A stretch of DNA of 9,660 nucleotides, taken from assembly GCA_021413535.1 (NCBI GenBank), contig JAIOQF010000255.1, positions 1 through 9,660 on the forward strand, in the 5' to 3' direction. Below the pieces are notes generated by a model, which made no database searches, was not told the DNA's origin, and saw only the letters and a list, made by a program, of their open reading frames with translations. Positions 1-6,950 of the stretch are shown here, piece after piece. The stretch is from Verrucomicrobiota bacterium (lineage in GTDB: Bacteria; Verrucomicrobiota; Verrucomicrobiia; Verrucomicrobiales; Verrucomicrobiaceae). How positions within the stretch are numbered: position 1 is the stretch's first letter; every line of letters starts with the position of its first letter. The position numbers were made by a program, and so were the translations under genes.

Positions 1-1
1 C

Positions 2-430
2 CTCAGAGCCGTTTTCTCTCCCAAGTCGGATGTCAGTGCGCAGCATCTCAGCGGCTTCATCGGAATCACGCGCGTCTATTACAGCCTGTTTCAAGACAAG
101 AATGGCTGGCTGCTGGTGCTCTGGTTCAGCGTGGTGCTCAACGTGAACCTGGCCATCCTCAACATGCTTCCCTTCCCGGTGCTCGACGGCGGTCATATCA
201 CCACGGCCATTATCGAATCCATCCGCCGCCGTCCCATCAACATCCGGCTGCTGGAGGTCGTGCAGACGGCTTGCGTCATCATGCTCCTCGGATTCATGGT
301 GTTTATCAGCTTGAAGGACACTGGCGATCTCTTCGGTGCCGGGCGGAAATCCAGCGGGCAGACGAAGAAAGACGAGGCCAAAATGGAACAGGAGATCAAG
401 CACAAATTCCTCGCCCCGCCTGCGAAGTAA
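2..430 (+). CDS. rseP: RseP-type site-2 intramembrane zinc metalloprotease, C-terminal part (5' truncated by window edge)
   Basis: The frame is open from the window edge to a TAA and gives 142 residues. In the family this protease cuts membrane-embedded substrates such as anti-sigma factors within the inner membrane. Visible here is the end of the last PDZ region running into a segment containing HLSGFIGI, then a membrane helix and the motif NMLPFPVLDGGH, whose Asp is a zinc ligand in M50 proteases. A second hydrophobic helix follows (VVQTACVIMLLGFMVFISL), then a short charged tail. The HExxH zinc site and first PDZ domain must lie upstream, outside the window. The gene ends 9 bases before ispG. 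In many bacteria dxr, rseP and ispG are clustered, so dxr may lie just upstream (inference). Confidence 0.92.
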   Translation, partial: LRAVFSPKSDVSAQHLSGFIGITRVYYSLFQDKNGWLLVLWFSVVLNVNLAILNMLPFPVLDGGHITTAIIESIRRRPINIRLLEVVQTACVIMLLGFMVFISLKDTGDLFGAGRKSSGQTKKDEAKMEQEIKHKFLAPPAK

Positions 431-439
431 ACGGCCGCC

Positions 440-2236
440 ATGTCCGCCCATTCCGCGCTTCGTTACTGTCCCGATCTTTATCACTACGCGCGCCGCGAGA
501 CGCGCGAAGTCATGATCGGCAAGGTCGGCGTCGGCGGCAACAATCCGATCCGGGTGCAGTCGATGCTCACGAGCGACACGCGCGACACGGATGAATGCGT
601 CAAGCAAACGCTGGAGCTGGTCGCCGCCGGCTGTGAGATCGTCCGGCTCACCGCCCAAACGCGGCTCATTGCGGAGAACCTTGAGCACATCAAAGCCGGA
701 CTTCTCGGCCAAGGCTGCGAGGTGCCGCTCGTTGCCGACATTCATTTCAAACCTGACGCCGCCATGGAAGCAGCGAAGTGGGTGGAAAAAGTTCGGGTGA
801 ATCCCGGGAACTTCGTGGATAAGAAAAAATTCGCCGTGCGCGAATACACCGACGCCGAATACGCGGAGGAAGTTGCTGCCATCGAAGAAGCCTTCGTTCC
901 GCTGGTCCAGCTTTGCATCGAGAAGCGGCGCGCCATGCGCATCGGCACCAATCACGGTTCGCTGAGTGATCGCATCATGAACCGCCACGGCGACACGCCG
1001 CTGGGCATGGTCGAAAGCGCGTTGGAATTCGCCCGCATCGCGCGCGCCCACAACTATCACAATTTTGTCTTCTCCATGAAGGCGAGCAATCCCAAGGTCA
1101 TGATCGAGGCCTATCGTCTCCTCGTGGCCAAGCTCAACGAACTCGGCGGCGACTGGAACTATCCGATTCATTTGGGCGTAACCGAAGCGGGCGACGGCGA
1201 GGACGGTCGCATCAAGAGCGCCATTGGCATCGGTTCCCTCCTGCACGACGGGATCGGCGACACGATTCGAGTGAGTTTGACCGAAGACTCGGTCTTTGAA
1301 ATTCCTGTCGCTCAAGCGCTCGTTGAAGCCGGAACGCGTAATGCGGAATGCGGAAGTGCCGGGCAATCGCCGCGGCCATCATGGGATCCCTTTTCTTATG
1401 AAAGTCGGCAGACTACGCGCCTTGAGATCAAGGGAGTGCCGCTTGGCGGTGGAGAAACCGTGCGCGTTATCACAAGCCGCGCTAAGTGGGATGCCGTCGC
1501 GCACAAGCTCGACAAGCTGGGCGATTTCAAGCCGGAGATGGTTCTCGAAGACAGCGGCGCGGTTGCTGTCGATCCCCGTGATGATGCCGCGATCGCCGAC
1601 CTAAATACTCACGACATTGCTCGACTCGTCACCGTGCAGGATGGGCTCGACCTCGCGCCCATTCACGCCTTTCGCCTTCTCGCCGCCAAGCTCGATGCGC
1701 GGCATCCGATTTTACTAAAGGATGTGCTCCGCCCATCTCCCATCTCCCATCTCCCATCTCCGGGTTTCCTTGAAACCCTTCTCACCGCCGCCATGAATAT
1801 GGGCTCGCTGCTCTGTGATGGAATTGGCGACGCCATCATCGTGCAGGGCGAGGAAGCGCCCGGCCAGTCGCTGCGCTTGAGTTACAACATTCTCCAGGCT
1901 GCCGGCACTCGAATTTTCAAGACGGACTATGTCGCGTGTCCGAGCTGCGGCCGCACCCTGTTCAACCTGCAAACCACCACGCAAAAGATTCGTGCTGCCA
2001 CCGGCCATCTCAAAGGTGTGCGCATCGCCGTCATGGGCTGCATCGTCAACGGCCCTGGCGAAATGGCGGATGCCGACTTCGGCTACGTCGGCGGCGCGCC
2101 GGGCAAGATTAATCTCTACGTCGGCAAGACTGCGGTGAAGTTTAACATCCCAGAGAACGAGGCGGTTGATCGCCTGACCGATTTGATCAAGGAGCACCAC
2201 CGATGGATTGAGCCGCCGGAGGCTGCTGCCTCGTAA
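440..2236 (+). CDS. ispG: 4-hydroxy-3-methylbut-2-en-1-yl diphosphate synthase, long three-domain form
   Basis: IspG (GcpE) converts 2-C-methyl-erythritol 2,4-cyclodiphosphate to HMBPP in the MEP isoprenoid pathway, using a [4Fe-4S] cluster in the cytoplasm. The N-terminal TIM barrel is clear (VQSMLTSDTRDT, LVADIHFKP, VRVNPGNF, GVTEAGDGEDGRIKS, roughly residues 1-290). The cluster-binding C-terminal domain has CPSC at 500-503 and GC534 followed by NGPGE541, matching the usual three Cys plus one Glu ligand set. At 598 residues it is the long form, with an extra middle domain (about 310-490) as in plants, chlamydiae and Bacteroidetes; the short E. coli form is about 370 residues. Two heptamer repeats lie in the reading frame (residues 301-305 and 432-441), but the frame is intact. 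ATG at 440 lacks an evident Shine-Dalgarno; the 9-base gap suggests co-transcription with rseP. Confidence 0.97.
   Translation: MSAHSALRYCPDLYHYARRETREVMIGKVGVGGNNPIRVQSMLTSDTRDTDECVKQTLELVAAGCEIVRLTAQTRLIAENLEHIKAGLLGQGCEVPLVADIHFKPDAAMEAAKWVEKVRVNPGNFVDKKKFAVREYTDAEYAEEVAAIEEAFVPLVQLCIEKRRAMRIGTNHGSLSDRIMNRHGDTPLGMVESALEFARIARAHNYHNFVFSMKASNPKVMIEAYRLLVAKLNELGGDWNYPIHLGVTEAGDGEDGRIKSAIGIGSLLHDGIGDTIRVSLTEDSVFEIPVAQALVEAGTRNAECGSAGQSPRPSWDPFSYESRQTTRLEIKGVPLGGGETVRVITSRAKWDAVAHKLDKLGDFKPEMVLEDSGAVAVDPRDDAAIADLNTHDIARLVTVQDGLDLAPIHAFRLLAAKLDARHPILLKDVLRPSPISHLPSPGFLETLLTAAMNMGSLLCDGIGDAIIVQGEEAPGQSLRLSYNILQAAGTRIFKTDYVACPSCGRTLFNLQTTTQKIRAATGHLKGVRIAVMGCIVNGPGEMADADFGYVGGAPGKINLYVGKTAVKFNIPENEAVDRLTDLIKEHHRWIEPPEAAAS
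1340..1355. repeat. heptanucleotide tandem repeat AATGCGG, two copies, inside ispG
   Basis: AATGCGG occurs twice head to tail (1340-1346 and 1347-1353), followed by AA. It encodes N-A-E-C-G at residues 301-305, in the linker between the TIM barrel and the middle domain, just before a W-D-P-F-S-Y segment that looks like the conserved start of that domain. Two copies alone could be chance. The second, longer heptamer repeat in the same gene makes this worth recording. Confidence 0.6.
1732..1761. repeat. heptanucleotide tandem repeat CCCATCT, four copies plus two bases, inside ispG
   Basis: CCCATCT is repeated perfectly at 1732-1738, 1739-1745, 1746-1752 and 1753-1759, followed by CC. In the ispG frame it encodes P-S-P-I-S-H-L-P-S-P (residues 432-441), a low-complexity stretch in the middle domain between a segment ending LLKDVL and the helix GFLETLLTAAMNMG. 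Because seven is not a multiple of three, gain or loss of one or two units would shift the frame; a change of three units (21 bases) would preserve it. Confidence 0.9.
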
Positions 2237-2292
2237 TGCTGTGGTAGCTTGTGTTGCAGACCCGTGGATTAACAAACGGTCTTGATATTAGA

Positions 2293-2907
2293 ATGACGGG
2301 AAACGACGCCATCTTTGTTCCCGATGATTATTTCCGGGAGATCAGCCTCGGGGAGATTTTTCTGGATGGCACCCGGCCGCTCGAAGTTGATCTCGGATGC
2401 GGTGACGGATTGTTTCTCGAACAGATGGCGGCACTTTATCCGGAGCGAAATTTCCTGGGCGTGGAGCGCTTGATTGGTCGCGTGGACAAGACCTCGCGTC
2501 GGCTGGCTCGTCAGGGAATCAAAAATGCCCGCGTGCTCCGGCTCGAAAGCAGCTACACCATCGCCTGGCTGCTGCCGCCGCGCTCGGTGTCGCGGCTTCA
2601 TTTGCTTTGTCCCGATCCCTGGCCAAAACAGGGGCACTGGAGAAACCGGATCGTCAATGACCCGGAATTTCTTTCCGGACTTCAGAGGGTGCTGCAACCA
2701 GACGGCGAGTTCTTGTTCAAATCAGACGACGAGACTATTTTTGCCAATGCACTGGAATCCATCGGCGCTCTTTCCGGGTTGGAGAAGCTCGACTGGCCGG
2801 ATGACGCGTTTCCTTATCCCGAAACCGCTTTCGAGCGGCAATGGCTGGCCTTGAGCCGGACCATGCAGCGGGCCCGCTGGCGGCGAATGATTGGATTTGA
2901 GGCATAG
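2293..2907 (+). CDS. trmB: tRNA (guanine-N7-)-methyltransferase
   Basis: TrmB methylates N7 of guanine 46 in the variable loop of many tRNAs, using S-adenosylmethionine. The SAM-binding motif EVDLGCGDG is at residues 31-39, followed by NFLGVE at 53-58. The family signature LLCPDPWPKQGHWRNR is at about 104-119, with the catalytic/tRNA-contact PDPWPK block. The C-terminal ETAFERQW matches the TxxE region conserved in the family. From ATG 2293 the product is 204 residues, a normal TrmB length. A GTG at 2251 in the same frame would add 14 residues; I prefer 2293 because the extension (LQTRGLTNGLDIR) does not resemble the family and FVPDDYF usually sits near the N-terminus. Neither start has a convincing Shine-Dalgarno. 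It lies 56 bases after ispG and ends with TAG. Confidence 0.93.
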   Translation: MTGNDAIFVPDDYFREISLGEIFLDGTRPLEVDLGCGDGLFLEQMAALYPERNFLGVERLIGRVDKTSRRLARQGIKNARVLRLESSYTIAWLLPPRSVSRLHLLCPDPWPKQGHWRNRIVNDPEFLSGLQRVLQPDGEFLFKSDDETIFANALESIGALSGLEKLDWPDDAFPYPETAFERQWLALSRTMQRARWRRMIGFEA

Positions 2908-3016
2908 CGCAGGTCGTTGGCGTTGTGCATTTTTTGCGCTTCTTCAGTCGTTATCTGATACAGGGGAGCGGCGCTACCTGCACAAATGGCTTGTTACCTG
3001 CTTCTTGACCGGGTGG

Positions 3017-3044
3017 TTACACAAGAAACCGATAGACTCATAAA
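3017..3044 (+). promoter_or_regulatory. possible sigma70-type promoter of nsrR
   Basis: TTACAC (3017-3022, 4 of 6 to TTGACA) and CATAAA (3039-3044, 4 of 6 to TATAAT) are separated by 16 bases. The start of transcription would fall near 3051, inside the putative NsrR operator, as expected for a repressed promoter. The match is weak and is supported mainly by position. The rest of the 2908-3077 intergenic region shows no convincing terminator or other gene. Confidence 0.3.
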
Positions 3045-3065
3045 CAAGCATTCGTAATACATCTT
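3043..3065. promoter_or_regulatory. putative NsrR operator (11-1-11 imperfect inverted repeat)
   Basis: The left half AACAAGCATTC and the right half TAATACATCTT flank a central G. As I remember the gammaproteobacterial NsrR consensus (AAGATGYATTT, one base, AAATRCATCTT), 18 of 22 specified positions agree. The site's own two halves pair at 8 of 11 positions. It ends 12 bases before the nsrR start codon and overlaps the likely -10/transcription start. Its place directly before an nsrR gene argues for autoregulation. The match was made by eye, without a background model. Confidence 0.65.
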
Positions 3066-3077
3066 AACTCCACCTTC

Positions 3078-3524
3078 ATGGAACTTTCCCACTTCACCGA
3101 TTATTCTCTTCGTGTCCTCATTTACGCCACAGTCCACAAGCCCGAAAAAATCACTCTCGCAGAACTCACCAAGGTTTATCGCATCTCCCACCATCATCTC
3201 GTGAAAGTCGTTCATCATCTTGGAAAACTAGGTTACCTCGAGAACAAGCGGGGTCGCAATGGCGGCATCTATCTCGGGAAGAATCCGGATCAGGTCAGCG
3301 TCGGTGACGTGGTGCGTCGCACGGAGACTCATTTGAACCTGGTGGAATGTTTCAGTGCCAAGAACAATGCCTGTCGACTCTCGCCCGCCTGTCGGCTCAT
3401 GGGCGCGCTGATCGAGGCCCGGGACGCGTTCTTCGGCGTGCTCGATTCTTACACTCTCGCTGATCTGGCTTCCAACAAGAAATCCATTCTGCATCTTTTG
3501 CGACCGCGAGGCACCAAATCATGA
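3078..3524 (+). CDS. nsrR: Rrf2-family nitric oxide-sensing Fe-S transcriptional repressor NsrR
   Basis: NsrR is a dimeric DNA-binding repressor whose Fe-S cluster is destroyed or nitrosylated by nitric oxide, relieving repression of NO-detoxification genes. The 148-residue product begins MELSHFTDYSLRVLIY, the typical NsrR N-terminus. It has a winged helix with YRISHHHLVKVVHHLGKLGY (34-53) and the wing RGRNGGIYLGK (58-68). The cluster cysteines are C91, C99 and C105 (in LVEC, NNAC and SPACRL), and D8 matches the Asp ligand described for Streptomyces NsrR. YTLADL near the C-terminus is also typical of NsrR, which separates it from IscR and RirA. The stop overlaps the next gene's start (ATGA at 3521-3524), so translation is probably coupled to the downstream cytochrome. 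Confidence 0.93.
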   Translation: MELSHFTDYSLRVLIYATVHKPEKITLAELTKVYRISHHHLVKVVHHLGKLGYLENKRGRNGGIYLGKNPDQVSVGDVVRRTETHLNLVECFSAKNNACRLSPACRLMGALIEARDAFFGVLDSYTLADLASNKKSILHLLRPRGTKS

Positions 3525-4891
3525 TTCACATTCATACGCTTCTTCGTCTGGCTCTCATCATGGGGATTCTTCTCGTGACGAATGCTCTCGATGCCGCAGC
3601 CAAGTTTGAGCCGTGGAAAACCTCGGCTGATCCAGTTGCAAAAATGTGGGAACAGGTGAGCAGCGGCCGCATGCAGATTGATGTCAGCAGCCGTAAAAAC
3701 TGGGTGCGCAGCGTCCTGCACGCTTTGAACATGCCGGTGGAATCGCAGGTGCTGGTTTTTTCAAAAACTAGCCTGCAAAATTCATTGATCAATCCGCAAG
3801 CACCGCGCTCGGTCTTTTACAACGAAGAGGCTTACGCTGGCTGGGCCCAAGGCGGGATGATGGAATTGATCGGGATTGATCCGCAAATTGGCGCGCAGTT
3901 CTACACCATGTCTTATCCCGAATCCAAGGGTGGACAACCGGTGCTCGCCACCTCTGACCAGTGCCTTTCCTGCCATGAAAGCTCACGCACCAATGATGTG
4001 AATGGTTTGCTGATCCGCTCTCTTTATGTCGATGCGGATGGCCAGCCGCTTCTCCAGTTTGGCAGCTTTCTCTCCGGTCATGAAAGCCCGATCAACCAGC
4101 GCTGGGGCGGATGGTATGTCACAGGCCGCAGCGGCAAGGATCAGCATATGGGAAACGCGATCACCACAATCGCAGATGATCGTCCCGTGCTCGACCGTGC
4201 CAAGGGAACCAACGTGATGTCGCTCAAACGCTTCTTCGATACCAATCCCTACCTGACGAACACGAGCGACATCATTTCGCTCATGGTGCTGGAGCATCAG
4301 TGTGCGATGCACAACAAGCTGACGGCAGGCGCCATGAGCGCGCGCGAAGCGATGGCGCGACAGCATGATTTGCAAAAAGCATTTGGCGAACCCATCACGA
4401 ACATTCCGCAAGGCAGCGCGCAGACTGTCATCCGGAGTCACGCTGAAAAGATCGTGAAACACCTCCTCTTCTACGAGGAATACACGTTGCAGGACGGCGG
4501 CGTTGAGGGCTCGCCGGCTTTTCAGGATGCGTTCCGCAAGAACCGGAAGGACACCACCGACGGGCGCTCGCTCAAGGATTTTCAACTGCTCAACCGCCTT
4601 TTCAAATACCGCTGCAGCTACATGATTTACTCGAGCTCGTTCGATGCTCTGCCCGTGCAGCTCAAAAATGAAATCTATGCCCAGCTTGACGCTGTGCTCA
4701 GTGGGAAGAATCAATCGAAAGACTATGCCCACCTCGGCGCCTCCGAACGGAGGCACATCCGGGAAATACTGCTGGAAACCAAGAAGGATTTACCAGCGGA
4801 TTGGCGGGATAAAATGCAGCGTGCAAATGATGCCGTGCCGGTCGTGGAACAGGGGGGCTCCGATCAAGGCAACACGGGCATTGGCGGTTGA
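3521..4891 (+). CDS. secreted single-haem c-type cytochrome of unrecognised family, cotranscribed with nsrR
   Basis: I do not recognise a named family. The 456-residue product starts with a Sec signal peptide (hydrophobic LLRLALIMGILLV, likely cut after ALDAAA near residue 27), so it should be periplasmic. It has one haem c site, QCLSCH, with C148, C151 and H152. Around it are motif-like stretches: YAGWAQGGMMELIGIDP and AQFYTMSYP before the haem, and GLLIRSLYVDADGQPLLQFG, SPINQRWGGWYVTG and QHMGN after it. The C-terminal third is charged and mostly helical by eye (RLFKYRCSYMIYSSSFDALP, then ILLETKKDLPADWR). No membrane helix follows the signal peptide. The start overlaps the nsrR stop and GAGG sits 9 bases upstream. 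Linkage to nsrR suggests a role in NO binding, NO conversion or protection of respiration; that is inference. A plain electron-transfer cytochrome is the alternative. Confidence 0.85.
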   Translation: MIHIHTLLRLALIMGILLVTNALDAAAKFEPWKTSADPVAKMWEQVSSGRMQIDVSSRKNWVRSVLHALNMPVESQVLVFSKTSLQNSLINPQAPRSVFYNEEAYAGWAQGGMMELIGIDPQIGAQFYTMSYPESKGGQPVLATSDQCLSCHESSRTNDVNGLLIRSLYVDADGQPLLQFGSFLSGHESPINQRWGGWYVTGRSGKDQHMGNAITTIADDRPVLDRAKGTNVMSLKRFFDTNPYLTNTSDIISLMVLEHQCAMHNKLTAGAMSAREAMARQHDLQKAFGEPITNIPQGSAQTVIRSHAEKIVKHLLFYEEYTLQDGGVEGSPAFQDAFRKNRKDTTDGRSLKDFQLLNRLFKYRCSYMIYSSSFDALPVQLKNEIYAQLDAVLSGKNQSKDYAHLGASERRHIREILLETKKDLPADWRDKMQRANDAVPVVEQGGSDQGNTGIGG

Positions 4892-4932
4892 CTGTGGCAT
4901 GATTCCTGCAATCATGCGCGTCCACTGCTGCT

Positions 4933-5499
4933 ATGGCCAAGAAAAAATATCACGTTATTCGTGACTCCGGGATTCATGGCCGGGGTCTGTTCGCCGACAA
5001 GTTCATTCCGAAGGATACTTGGATCATCGAGTATCTCGGTGAGAAGGTCGGCAAGGAAGAAAGCGAGCGCCGCTCCGACCTGCTTTTGGAGAAGAGCAAA
5101 AATAACGGCGGTGCGCGGGTCTACACTTTCATTCTGAGTGACGACTTGGACATAGACGGAGACTTTGAATACAACGATGCCCGCTTGGTGAATCATTCCT
5201 GTGATCCAAATGTGGAAGCGCAGGTCTGGGACGAAAAAGAAATCTGGTTTGTCGCCATGCGCGACATTCAACCGGGCGAGGAGTTGCTCTACAACTACGG
5301 TTTCGATCTCGAGTCCTGGCAGGAGCACCCCTGTGGCTGTGGTTCGGTCCGCTGTCCTGGATACATCGTAGACGAGGAACTCTGGCCGAAGCTTCGGAAA
5401 AAGATATCCGCACAAAAGGCTTGGGACACCCGCCGCCGCAAGAGTGTCGCGCCCGTGTCCCGTCCGAAAGCGGAGCCGGTGTGCGAGAAGGCTGCTTGA
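4933..5499 (+). CDS. SET domain-containing protein (putative protein lysine methyltransferase)
   Basis: The 188-residue product is nearly all SET domain. SDSGIHGRGLFA-like SET-N is at about 10-21 (SGIHGRGLFA), the SAM/catalytic motif NHSCDPN at 87-93, and EELLYNYGF with its catalytic Tyr at 116-124. A post-SET zinc motif CGCGSVRC lies at 134-141, which with C90 could bind one zinc. SET proteins transfer methyl groups from S-adenosylmethionine to lysine side chains. The bacterial substrate is unknown; histone-like or ribosomal proteins are possible. The tail after about residue 150 is basic (KKISAQKAWDTRRRKS). ATG 4933 has no clear Shine-Dalgarno and lies 41 bases after the cytochrome stop, so co-transcription is possible but no functional link is evident. 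Confidence 0.88.
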   Translation: MAKKKYHVIRDSGIHGRGLFADKFIPKDTWIIEYLGEKVGKEESERRSDLLLEKSKNNGGARVYTFILSDDLDIDGDFEYNDARLVNHSCDPNVEAQVWDEKEIWFVAMRDIQPGEELLYNYGFDLESWQEHPCGCGSVRCPGYIVDEELWPKLRKKISAQKAWDTRRRKSVAPVSRPKAEPVCEKAA

Positions 5500-5549
5500 T
5501 AAATTGAAGGGTTGCTGCGGCGTATGATTTCGCTGAGTTATCGCGCCTC

Positions 5550-6869
5550 GTGAATTCGATCTTTGCCGCAACTTCGCTGCAGCCCAATCCCTGGATGGTG
5601 CTGCCCTTTGTCGCGCTGCTCTTGTGCATCGCGCTTTTTCCGATCTTCGCCGCGCATCATTGGGAGCGGCATTATGCCAAGATCGCAGTGGGGCTGGGCG
5701 CGATCACGGCGAGTTATTACATGATTGGTCTGTCCGCGACGGTGCCAGTGCTGCACGCGCTTGAAGAATACATCAGCTTCATGGCGATGATCGGATCGCT
5801 CTATGTCATTTCCGGGGGCATCAATATCAATGTTAGAGGCGGGGCCACGCCGCTCGTGAATGTGGGCTTTCTCTTGATAGGCGCGATACTGGCCAATATC
5901 ATAGGCACCACGGGCGCATCCATGTTGATGATCCGACCGTGGATCCGGATGAACAAGGTGCGCATCACGGGGTTTCATGTGGTCTTCTTCATTTTCATCG
6001 TGAGCAATGCCGGCGGGTGTCTCACACCCATCGGCGATCCGCCGCTCTTCCTCGGTTTTCTGCGCGGCGTGCCGTTCTGGTGGGTGCTGGAGCATGCCTG
6101 GTCAGCCTGGCTACTGGTGGTGGGCGCGCTGCTGTCGATCTTTTTCATTCTCGATGTCAGAAATTTTCGGCGCGCGCCAGCTCCGGTTCGGGAACTGGAG
6201 AAAGCTGCGGAACATTGGACATTCCGCGGACTGGGCAATCTGCTGCCGCTGGGTGCGGTGCTCGCCGCAGTATTCTTGCCGCACGAGTGGAAAATCGGCA
6301 CCCACGATTTCGGTATCACGGTTAGTGCGCTGGTGATGCTGACGGCAGCGGTGTTTTCCTATTTTACCACGCCGAAGCATCTTCATCAGGCTAACGACTT
6401 CAACTTCCATCCTGTCGCCGAAGTCGGCTGGCTTTTCATTGGCATTTTCATCACGATGATTCCGGCGCTCCAACTGCTGGGGAGCGGTGAAACCCTTCAA
6501 CTGCGCACGCCGTCTGGCTATTACTTTGCCTGTGGCACGCTCTCGGCGTTCCTCGACAACGCGCCGACTTATCTCACCTTCCTCGCGGCCAAGATGGGGG
6601 CGGAGGGGCTTGATGTCATGAGTGCGGCGGATGTCCGGCAATTTGTTGTGTTGCATGAGCCGTTTCTGATCGCGATCTCGCTCAGCGCGGTGTTCTTTGG
6701 CGCCGGAAGTTACATTGGGAACGGGCCCAACTTCATGGTGAAATCCATTTGTGAAAAGGCCGGTGTGGCCACGCCATCCTTCCTCGTCTACGTCTGGCGT
6801 TATGCGCTGCCTTTCCTGCTGCCAGTCATCGCCGTGGCCGGCTGGATTTTGACGCGGGGCTCGCACTAG
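5550..6869 (+). CDS. sodium:proton antiporter / citrate-type transporter of the ion transporter (NhaD/ArsB/CitMHS-like) superfamily
   Basis: This is a 439-residue polytopic inner-membrane protein with about 10-12 hydrophobic segments. The half-helix motif SNAGGCLTPIGDPP (residues 152-165) resembles the NAGG..(S/T)PIGD signature of NhaD and related carriers. A second matching region is AFLDNAPTYLTFL (about 333-345), and SYIGNGPNFMVK lies near 390-402. These paired motifs place it in the ion transporter superfamily. Proteins of this group are usually annotated as Na+/H+ antiporters or putative citrate transporters; the substrate cannot be decided from sequence alone. Translation starts at GTG 5550: an in-frame TGA at 5505 bounds the frame upstream and no ATG lies between. 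It follows the SET gene by 50 bases and ends with TAG. Confidence 0.88.
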   Translation: MNSIFAATSLQPNPWMVLPFVALLLCIALFPIFAAHHWERHYAKIAVGLGAITASYYMIGLSATVPVLHALEEYISFMAMIGSLYVISGGININVRGGATPLVNVGFLLIGAILANIIGTTGASMLMIRPWIRMNKVRITGFHVVFFIFIVSNAGGCLTPIGDPPLFLGFLRGVPFWWVLEHAWSAWLLVVGALLSIFFILDVRNFRRAPAPVRELEKAAEHWTFRGLGNLLPLGAVLAAVFLPHEWKIGTHDFGITVSALVMLTAAVFSYFTTPKHLHQANDFNFHPVAEVGWLFIGIFITMIPALQLLGSGETLQLRTPSGYYFACGTLSAFLDNAPTYLTFLAAKMGAEGLDVMSAADVRQFVVLHEPFLIAISLSAVFFGAGSYIGNGPNFMVKSICEKAGVATPSFLVYVWRYALPFLLPVIAVAGWILTRGSH

Positions 6870-6950
6870 ATTTTCTATCAGGAAGACTTGTATTATTTGA
6901 ATCCCGCGCCTCCATGCTGCGCCCAGCAACCTCATAAAACCTCCAGATTC

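Noticed and set aside
1732..1761. CRISPR-like array
   Set aside because: The units are 7 bases with no spacers and lie within a coding frame.
1715..2275. 186-residue antisense open frame opposite ispG
   Set aside because: It lies wholly opposite the conserved C-terminal cluster domain of IspG, has no recognisable motif, and includes the reverse translation of the heptamer repeat.
2251..2292. GTG start extending trmB by 14 residues
   Set aside because: The added residues do not look like a TrmB N-terminus and no ribosome-binding site supports it; kept only as an alternative.
3983..4756. 257-residue antisense open frame opposite the cytochrome gene
   Set aside because: The sense strand carries a signal peptide, haem motif and coupled start; the antisense product has no domain or translation signal.
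4912..5571. 219-residue antisense open frame opposite the SET gene
   Set aside because: The SET domain on the + strand is complete; no motif is visible in the antisense product.
6891..6896. TATTAT as a -10 element before the DUF2167-like gene
   Set aside because: It is a good -10 match, but I found no acceptable -35 at 15-19 bases upstream.
6111..6935. 274-residue antisense open frame opposite the antiporter gene
   Set aside because: Its Arg/His/Glu-rich composition is typical of the complement of a membrane protein gene, and the sense frame has clear transporter motifs.
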